From: an uncultured Moraxella sp.
Lineage (GTDB): Bacteria > Pseudomonadota > Gammaproteobacteria > Pseudomonadales > Moraxellaceae
NCBI RefSeq assembly: GCF_945873075.1
Contig: NZ_CAMCBS010000016.1
Location: forward strand, 1-51,067
DNA length: 51,067 nucleotides
Reading direction: 5' to 3'
Shown here: positions 45,581 through 51,067 of the stretch, piece after piece
Position numbering within the stretch: position 1 is the stretch's first letter
How the letters are laid out: the number at the start of each line of letters is the position of its first letter
The notes under the pieces: model-generated
What the model saw: only the letters and a program-made list of their open reading frames with translations
Databases searched by the model: none
What the model was told of the DNA's origin: nothing
Position numbers and translations under genes: made by a program

Positions 45581-45923
45581 CATTTTACTGCCAAAACCGC
45601 ACATTGTATAGCCAAAATATGAGGTGAAATTGTATCTATGGCAGAATCATTGCAACGCTGATTTTGCTATCACCGACCGATAAATCAGTGAAAATTTGTA
45701 TAATAATTATCCAAAATCCGAGTAAATTAGTCAAGTTAATTAAAATGCCTTTGATGATTAAAAATTTGTATCAAAAACTTTAAATAAATCAATCAAAATA
45801 GTTGCAAATGGGAACGGTTATTGTTATTATAACCGCATAAACAAGAATCACTCGCTTTTGAGAGTGAAATGTATTCAACTTCAACATGCAAGCAACCGTC
45901 TTGCAGATACAAGGATTTGAGCG
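45581..45923. promoter_or_regulatory. Gene-less region upstream of bfd with operator-like palindrome and leader hairpin
   Basis: CGGTTAT (45815-45821) and ATAACCG (45829-45835) form a perfect 7-7-7 palindrome, operator-like. Further down, TCACTC (45848-45853) can pair with GAGTGA (45862-45867) in the leader of bfd. No gene is visible. Iron control of bfd is usual in other bacteria, but the palindrome is not a clear Fur box. Confidence 0.4.
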
Positions 45924-46118
45924 ATGTATGTTTGTATTTGTCATGATGTCAAAGACACCCAAATCAAGACCGCACTCGCATCTGGCGTGGACGGCATGAA
46001 TGGACTGCAAGAGACTTTGTCAGTCGGTACTTGCTGTGGTTGCTGTATCCCGATGGTGCAGGATTTGGTGGATGAGCACCAAGCAAACTTTGTAGCGATT
46101 GATGTGATGGCGGGCTAG
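45924..46118 (+). CDS. bfd: Bacterioferritin-associated ferredoxin
   Basis: A 64-residue [2Fe-2S] protein. The four cluster cysteines are C4, C6, C38 and C41 (MYVCICHDV and TCCGCCIPMV), the same positions as E. coli Bfd. It binds bacterioferritin over the haem and passes electrons in to release stored iron. It is followed 420 bp later by the two bacterioferritin genes it should serve. Confidence 0.95.
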   Translation: MYVCICHDVKDTQIKTALASGVDGMNGLQETLSVGTCCGCCIPMVQDLVDEHQANFVAIDVMAG

Positions 46119-46195
46119 ACCGCTAGCATCAGGGAATGATGCCGATTAAAGTGTATAAACTTTGTAATTATATTGCTAGATTATTGCTAAGATGT

Positions 46196-46208
46196 GATAA
46201 TCATTCTT
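46196..46208 (+). promoter_or_regulatory. Possible Fur box 1 upstream of the bacterioferritin genes
   Basis: GATAATCATTCTT matches 11 of 13 positions of the half of the Fur consensus reading GATAATCATTATC. It lies in the 420-bp gap between bfd and the first bacterioferritin gene, which holds no convincing gene otherwise. Confidence 0.45.
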
Positions 46209-46247
46209 AAAAATAGCCAAGTGTCAAGTTTGTAAATTTTATCAATC

Positions 46248-46260
46248 GATAATCATTTTC
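46248..46260 (+). promoter_or_regulatory. Possible Fur box 2 upstream of the bacterioferritin genes
   Basis: GATAATCATTTTC matches 12 of 13 positions of GATAATCATTATC. With the site at 46196 the spacing is 52 bp, about five helical turns. Confidence 0.5.
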
Positions 46261-46538
46261 AAATTTAAAAAACTAAATGATAGTGATTTTTGATTAACTT
46301 TTGTGCAAACTTTTAGATAATTATAATCAAATCAAAGACTTATCATATTTTACATATTATCATTCAGATGCGACAGTGTCTGGATGATTTTTTATGTCAT
46401 TTGCAAGTTATTATCAGAGTGCTAAGCGTTCGCAGTTCTGTAGTATTACAAAGTCATGCTAGATTTTTATCAAGTCTGTGTTAAGATAGCATCATAGCAA
46501 ATTGGCAAGTTGCCCCTGTGTTTATTCGGAGTACGACT

Positions 46539-47033
46539 ATGAAATCATCACAAAAAGTTATCGATTATCTAAATTTCCTATTGGCAGGCGAGCTTGGTGC
46601 TCGTGACCAATATTTTATCCATTCGCAAATGTATGCTGAATGGCATCTTGGCAAGTTGTATGACCGTATCCATCATGAGATGGAAGATGAGACCTTGCAT
46701 GCACAGCTGCTGATTACTCGTATTTTGATGCTTGGTGGCACGCCAAATATGCAAGTGGGCGCACTGAATATCGGCACTGATGTACCAAGTATGCTAAAAA
46801 GCGACCTTGAGCTAGAATACAGCGTCCAAGAGCACCTAAAAGAAGGCATTGCCCTATGCGAAGCTGAGCGTGATTATGTCACTCGCGATATGCTGGTGCG
46901 TCAGCTAGAAGATACCGAGCAAGACCATGCGCATTGGCTAGAACAACAACTTCGCCTAATTGAGTTGATGGGTCTGCAAAATTACCTACAAAGCGTGGCA
47001 GGCGAAGCGGTACAAGCGACCGCAGCGCACTAA
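46539..47033 (+). CDS. Bacterioferritin subunit with ferroxidase centre, without haem Met
   Basis: A 164-residue four-helix ferritin. Compared with E. coli Bfr, the di-iron ligands E18 (AGELGARDQYF), E51 and H54 (DETLH), E94 equivalent (LELEY) and the later ExxH (TEQDHAHW) are all present. The haem-axial Met52 is Thr (E-T-L-H). It therefore oxidises iron but cannot bind haem alone. GGAG precedes the ATG at 46539. The gene 21 bp downstream encodes the complementary subunit, so the cage is probably a mixed 24-mer like the BfrA/BfrB pair of Neisseria. Confidence 0.9.
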   Translation: MKSSQKVIDYLNFLLAGELGARDQYFIHSQMYAEWHLGKLYDRIHHEMEDETLHAQLLITRILMLGGTPNMQVGALNIGTDVPSMLKSDLELEYSVQEHLKEGIALCEAERDYVTRDMLVRQLEDTEQDHAHWLEQQLRLIELMGLQNYLQSVAGEAVQATAAH

Positions 47034-47054
47034 TTATAGGATAAGGGAGCATTT

Positions 47055-47528
47055 ATGAAAGGCAATAAAGAAGTTATCCGTGCGTTGAACGCCGTGCTTG
47101 GTCAGTCATTGATTGCGATTAACCAGTATTTTTTGCACGCACGCATCGTCAAAAACTGGGGCATCGGCGAGCTTAATGAAGCGTTTTATAAGCAGTCAAT
47201 CCAAGAAATGAAATGGTCTGATGAGCTGATTGAGCGTGTGCTATTGCTTGAAGGCTTGCCAAATCTACAAGAATACGGCAAGCTGATGATTGGCGAAACT
47301 GTCGAAGAAATCTTAGCTTGCGACCTAAAGCTAGAACAGCGTAAGCATGATATTCTGGTCGATGCCATCGGTGTTTGTGAAGCTAATCGTGACTATGTCT
47401 CTCGTGAACTTCTCGTTAAGCTCAAAGACGGTAACGAAGAGTATGAAGATTGGCTAACAACACAACAAGAAATGATTGAAGATATGGGTATCCAAAACTT
47501 CATTCAGCTAAAAGCAAGCGACGACTAA
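47055..47528 (+). CDS. Bacterioferritin subunit with haem Met, without ferroxidase centre
   Basis: A 157-residue bacterioferritin. Met52 in QEMKWSD is kept, so subunit pairs can bind haem. The ferroxidase ligands are lost: E18 is Ser (GQSLIAINQYF), H54 is Trp, and the late ExxH is NEEY. It complements the preceding subunit, which has the reverse pattern. Haem should carry electrons from Bfd into the core for iron release. AGGGAGC precedes the ATG. The pair forms one operon with a terminator behind. Confidence 0.9.
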   Translation: MKGNKEVIRALNAVLGQSLIAINQYFLHARIVKNWGIGELNEAFYKQSIQEMKWSDELIERVLLLEGLPNLQEYGKLMIGETVEEILACDLKLEQRKHDILVDAIGVCEANRDYVSRELLVKLKDGNEEYEDWLTTQQEMIEDMGIQNFIQLKASDD

Positions 47529-47568
47529 TCGACCGCTTTACCCGTTTGCCATTGGCAAAGGTGAGTCA

Positions 47569-47605
47569 AAAAAGCCCGAATACCGCTTGGTATTTGGGCT
47601 TTTTG
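47569..47605 (+). terminator. Terminator of the bacterioferritin operon
   Basis: AAAAGCCCGAATACC pairs with GGTATTTGGGCTTTT (one G-U pair) around GCTT, with a T-run to 47605. Confidence 0.9.
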
Positions 47606-47819
47606 CTGTGTTGGTACTGCACCGCTCAACTTTGAGTGTACAGTAGTAAATTTTTTTAATGGCAATCATTGACAAAATTGATACAAAATCAGTAGCATAT
47701 GCAGGGATTTTGACCGAAAATGCCGTGATTTGGCGGGTGTTTTGTGGTATTATTCACCAAATAAATGAAAGCTATATAAGTATTTATTTTTGGGAATAAA
47801 CTTTTTTTACCAATACTCT

Positions 47820-47917
47820 TATAATAGCAATACGAAAAAGTTTTGATTTGCTGTTGATACTTTGTATCATAAGTAATTAAATGTGGTGCGTGTCAAGATT
47901 GTCTATCAGTCTTGGCA
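47820..47917 (+). promoter_or_regulatory. aceE promoter region and structured leader
   Basis: A perfect TATAAT lies at 47820-47825, without a clear -35 box. The predicted leader of about 145 nt contains TGATAC/GTATCA (47855-47869) and an 11-bp hairpin, 47891-47901 with 47907-47917 (two G-U pairs, 5-nt loop). No T-run follows. The rest of the gap 47606-47819 is AT-rich with nothing recognised. Confidence 0.4.
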
Positions 47918-47977
47918 TGTGTGTTTTGTAATCGCTGAGCGTTTTGGCGATTGCTTGGTTAACGCAGGATAAATGTG

Positions 47978-50719
47978 ATGACTTATTATAACGATACCGA
48001 TCACATCGAAACCCAAGAGTGGTTAGATGCTTTTGAATCGGTTATTAAAAATGCCGACAAAGATCGTGCACAATTTCTACTAAAAGCACTATACAACATG
48101 GCAGTTCAAGAAGGCTTGCCATTCAACCGACTAGATACCGCTTATATCAACACCATTCCTGCTGAAGATGAGCCAAATTATCCTGGTGATCTGCACATGG
48201 AGCGCAAACTGCGTGCCTTGATTCGCTACAATGCGCTAGCGATGGTTATGCGTGCCAACCAAAATGATGACGAGCTGGGTGGTCACTTGGCGACTTTTGC
48301 GTCATCAGCGACTTTGTACGAAACAGGTTTTAACCATTTTTGGCGTGCACCAAGCGAAGCGCATGGCGGTGACATGATTTATTATCAAGGTCATGGTGCA
48401 CCGGGTATGTACGCTCGTTCATTCCTTGAAGGTCGCCTAAGCGAAGAGCAGCTTGAGAATTTCCGCCGTGAAGTCGATGGCAAAGGTCTATCAAGCTATC
48501 CGCACCCATATTTGATGCCTGATTATTGGCAGTTCCCAACCGTATCGATGGGTCTAGGCCCCTTGATGTCGATTTATCAAGCTCGTAACCAAAAATACCT
48601 AACCAACCGTGGTCTGATCAAAGACGAAGATCGTAAAGTATGGGCATTCTTGGGCGATGGTGAGACGGACGAGCCAGAAAGCTTGGGTGCGATCTCAATG
48701 GCAGGCCGTGAAAAGCTTGACAACCTAATCTGGGTCATCAACTGTAACCTACAGCGTCTAGACGGCCCTGTGCGTGGTAACGGCAAAATCATCCAAGAGC
48801 TTGAGTCGGTATTCCGTGGCGCAGGCTGGAAAGTGATTAAAGTCATTTGGGGTGATCATTGGGATCCGCTACTGGCCAAAGATGAATCTGGCGCTCTGAA
48901 AAAACGCATGGAAGAAGTCGTCGATGGCGAATATCAGCTGTACACCGCTCGTGATGGTGCTTTTGTCCGCAAAGAGTTCTTTGGCAAGTATCCAGAGCTT
49001 GCAGAGATGGTCAAAGACTGGACGGATGAAGAGCTGATGCACCTAAACCGTGGCGGCCATGATCCGAAGAAAGTTTATGCAGCGTATGCTGAAGCAATGA
49101 AAGCCAAAGGTCAGCCGACAGTTATTTTGGTCAAAACTGTTAAAGGCTATGGTCTATCAAGCCAAATCCAAGCGGTGAACAAAGCGCACCAATTGAAGAA
49201 ATTGGACGAAAGCGGTCTGAAATATTTCCGTGACCGTTTTGACTTGCCATTTACCGATGAGCAGCTTAAAGAATTACCATTCTACCGCCCAAGCCCTGAT
49301 AGTGCTGAATACAAATATTTGATGGGTCGCCGCGAATCATTGGGCGGTCATTTGCCATCTCGTCGTAGTGGTCATATTCCACTACAGATTCCTGAGCTAT
49401 CAATCTTTGACCAAGTGCTACAAGGCTCAAAAGGCAAAGAGCAATCTACGACGATGGTCTATGTGCGTTTGCTATCAGCACTACTAAAAGACAAAGGCCT
49501 AAACAAACACGTCGTGCCAATCGTACCGGATGAAGCGCGTACCTTTGGTCTAGAGGGTATGTTCCGTCAGTTGGGCATTTATTCATCAGTCGGTCAAAAT
49601 TATGTTGCCGAAGATGCCGAAGCCTTGATGGGCTATCGTGAAGCCAAAGACGGCCATATGCTCGAAGAAGGCATCAACGAAGCAGGTGCGATGAGTGCGT
49701 GGATTGCTTTGGCGACCAGCTACTCGGTGAACGCATTGCCGATGATTCCGATGTACATCTACTACTCAATGTTCGGTTTCCAGCGTATCGGTGACTTGGC
49801 ATGGGCAGCAGGTGACTGCCAAGCGCAAGGCTTCCTATTTGGTGCAACCGCAGGTCGTACCACGCTAAACGGTGAAGGTCTGCAACACCAAGACGGTCAT
49901 AGCCATATCCTATTTGGTACAATTCCAAACTGTGTGACTTATGACCCATGCTATGGCTATGAGCTGGCTGTTGTGATGCATGACGGTCTGCGCCGTATGT
50001 ATGGCGAAGGCGAGCGTGTGTACTACTACATCACCTTGATGAACGAAAACTACGAACAACCTGCAATGCCTGCAGGTGTCGAAGAAGGCATCAAGCGTGG
50101 TATGTATCTGCTTGAAGACAATGGCTCAACACAAGTTCAGCTACTTGGCTCAGGTGTGATTTTGCGTGAAGTTCAAAAAGCCGCTCGCATCCTAAAAGAT
50201 GAATTTGGCATCACCGCCAACGTATGGAGCGTGACCAGTTTCAATGAGCTGACCCGTGACGGCATGGCGTGCGATGACTACAACCGCCTACACCCAACTG
50301 CTGAACAAAAAACTCCTTGGGTGACTCAGCAAATGGCACCACACAAAGGTATTGTTGTTGCAGCGACTGACTATATGCGCAACTACTCAGAGCAAATCCG
50401 TGGCTGGCTACCTGACAGCCGCCCATATGTGACGCTGGGTACTGATGGCTTTGGTCGCTCAGACAGCCGTGCCAAACTGCGTAGCTTCTTTAATGTCAAT
50501 GCTGAACACATCGTTGTTGCGACTTTGAAGAAATTGGCAGACGAAGGTGAAATCGATGTACGCCTAGTACAAGATGCTATCAATAGCTTTGAGATTGATG
50601 CTGACCAAGCACCTGCATGGCAGCCACAACCACAGTACGATTTCTTCCCTGATGCGCCAGCACCGAAGACAACTCGTGAGCCAAACCCAGTGCCAGAACT
50701 GGTTGACGACAATCACTAA
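47978..50719 (+). CDS. aceE: Pyruvate dehydrogenase E1 component, homodimeric
   Basis: The 913-residue thiamine-diphosphate enzyme decarboxylates pyruvate and acetylates the lipoyl group of E2. The thiamine motif runs from FLGDGETDEPESLG to VINCNLQRLDGPV. SMGLGPLMSIYQAR and GRTTLNGEGLQHQDGHSH are characteristic of the AceE type. The ATG at 47978 has AGGA eight bases upstream; the GTG just before it is in frame but less likely. aceF follows after 24 bp. No pdhR regulator gene is found upstream. Confidence 0.97.
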   Translation: MTYYNDTDHIETQEWLDAFESVIKNADKDRAQFLLKALYNMAVQEGLPFNRLDTAYINTIPAEDEPNYPGDLHMERKLRALIRYNALAMVMRANQNDDELGGHLATFASSATLYETGFNHFWRAPSEAHGGDMIYYQGHGAPGMYARSFLEGRLSEEQLENFRREVDGKGLSSYPHPYLMPDYWQFPTVSMGLGPLMSIYQARNQKYLTNRGLIKDEDRKVWAFLGDGETDEPESLGAISMAGREKLDNLIWVINCNLQRLDGPVRGNGKIIQELESVFRGAGWKVIKVIWGDHWDPLLAKDESGALKKRMEEVVDGEYQLYTARDGAFVRKEFFGKYPELAEMVKDWTDEELMHLNRGGHDPKKVYAAYAEAMKAKGQPTVILVKTVKGYGLSSQIQAVNKAHQLKKLDESGLKYFRDRFDLPFTDEQLKELPFYRPSPDSAEYKYLMGRRESLGGHLPSRRSGHIPLQIPELSIFDQVLQGSKGKEQSTTMVYVRLLSALLKDKGLNKHVVPIVPDEARTFGLEGMFRQLGIYSSVGQNYVAEDAEALMGYREAKDGHMLEEGINEAGAMSAWIALATSYSVNALPMIPMYIYYSMFGFQRIGDLAWAAGDCQAQGFLFGATAGRTTLNGEGLQHQDGHSHILFGTIPNCVTYDPCYGYELAVVMHDGLRRMYGEGERVYYYITLMNENYEQPAMPAGVEEGIKRGMYLLEDNGSTQVQLLGSGVILREVQKAARILKDEFGITANVWSVTSFNELTRDGMACDDYNRLHPTAEQKTPWVTQQMAPHKGIVVAATDYMRNYSEQIRGWLPDSRPYVTLGTDGFGRSDSRAKLRSFFNVNAEHIVVATLKKLADEGEIDVRLVQDAINSFEIDADQAPAWQPQPQYDFFPDAPAPKTTREPNPVPELVDDNH

Positions 50720-50743
50720 TCACCCGAACTATAGGAGAATATG

Positions 50744-51067
50744 ATGGAAATCAAAGCCCCCGATTTGGGTGTAGAAAGCGCCGAAGTTGCCGAAGTGATG
50801 GTAAAAGTCGGTGATGTTATTAGCGAAAATGACAACCTAGTCTTGGTTGAGTCAGACAAAGCATCTGTTGAAGTACCTGCACCTGTTGCAGGTACTATCA
50901 CCGCTGTTCATGTCAATGTCGGCGATAGTATCAGTGAAGGCTCGGTACTATTCACTGTTGAAACTGGTGCAGCTGCACCAGCGCCACAAGAAAAACCTGC
51001 CGAATCAGCACTAGCTGAACAGCCTGCACAAGCAGCTGCACCAGTTGCATCAGCACCAGCATCAAGC
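50744..51067 (+). CDS. aceF: Pyruvate dehydrogenase E2, dihydrolipoyl acetyltransferase (N-terminal part)
   Basis: The first 108 codons are present; the gene runs off the right edge. An N-terminal lipoyl domain (MEIKAPDLGVESAEVAEVMV) carries the lipoylated lysine K39 in VESDKASVEVPAP. From about residue 76 the sequence becomes an Ala/Pro-rich linker (AAAPAPQEKPAESA). The second of two adjacent ATGs (50744) has AGGAG six bases upstream. It forms an operon with aceE. Confidence 0.93.
   Translation, partial: MEIKAPDLGVESAEVAEVMVKVGDVISENDNLVLVESDKASVEVPAPVAGTITAVHVNVGDSISEGSVLFTVETGAAAPAPQEKPAESALAEQPAQAAAPVASAPASS

Noticed and set aside
46136-46210. 24-codon frame (MMPIKVYKLCNYIARLLL) after bfd
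   Set aside because: AGGG lies too close to the ATG to act as a ribosome binding site, and the frame ends inside a candidate Fur site; too short to support as a gene without conservation.

Overview
The window looks like a chromosomal segment of a Moraxellaceae bacterium, most likely Moraxella or a close relative. This is an inference from gene content and style: a very long glycine-rich Hfq tail, a carboxynorspermidine route to polyamines, a split two-subunit bacterioferritin, amino-acid-based catabolism (putA, sdaA, rocD, GTP-dependent pckG), AT-rich intergenic DNA and a type I-C-like CRISPR repeat. No rRNA, tRNA, prophage or complete insertion sequence was recognised.

Layout. 1-1647 is a CRISPR array of 25 repeats that starts at or beyond the left edge and ends in three degenerate repeats, followed by a short gene-less stretch with an inverted repeat. 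1838-5449 holds roxA (minus strand), then prmB-aroC. 5538-7661 holds ybaK and three small exported or lipoprotein genes, one with a damaged start. 7963-11523 holds an MltB-like murein hydrolase and uvrB. 11633-12927 is a VapBC-type toxin-antitoxin pair overlapping a DNA-glycosylase-like gene. 13043-16560 carries the two carboxynorspermidine enzymes, separated by a stop-interrupted ORF that lies between 19-bp direct repeats. 16692-19551 is a queD-like gene, tsaE, miaA and hfq. 19761-23154 is the LOS/LPS operon kdsD-kdsC-lptC-lptA-lptB.

From 23265 to 35139 every gene is on the minus strand: pckG, putA, an L,D-transpeptidase, a SIMPL-domain protein, argF, alr and dnaB. 35269-38371 is pdxA-rsmA-apaH; then come rpsT (minus), an atypical SDR gene, and minus-strand rocD, a divergent NRAMP-family transporter, sdaA and a WG-repeat exported protein. 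The right end is an iron-storage group (bfd, then two bacterioferritin subunits) and the start of the pyruvate dehydrogenase operon (aceE, aceF cut by the edge).

How the genes fit together. PutA, RocD and SdaA turn proline, ornithine and serine into glutamate and pyruvate, pyruvate dehydrogenase feeds acetyl-CoA, and PEP carboxykinase supplies gluconeogenesis; this fits an organism living on amino acids. KdsD/KdsC make Kdo and LptC/A/B export the lipooligosaccharide. The least ordinary signals are stem-preserving changes in the old CRISPR repeats, the ORF inserted at the 3' end of nspC, an NRAMP-like protein without the metal-binding motifs, the internally repeated Hfq tail, and a possible attenuator behind a small lipoprotein gene.
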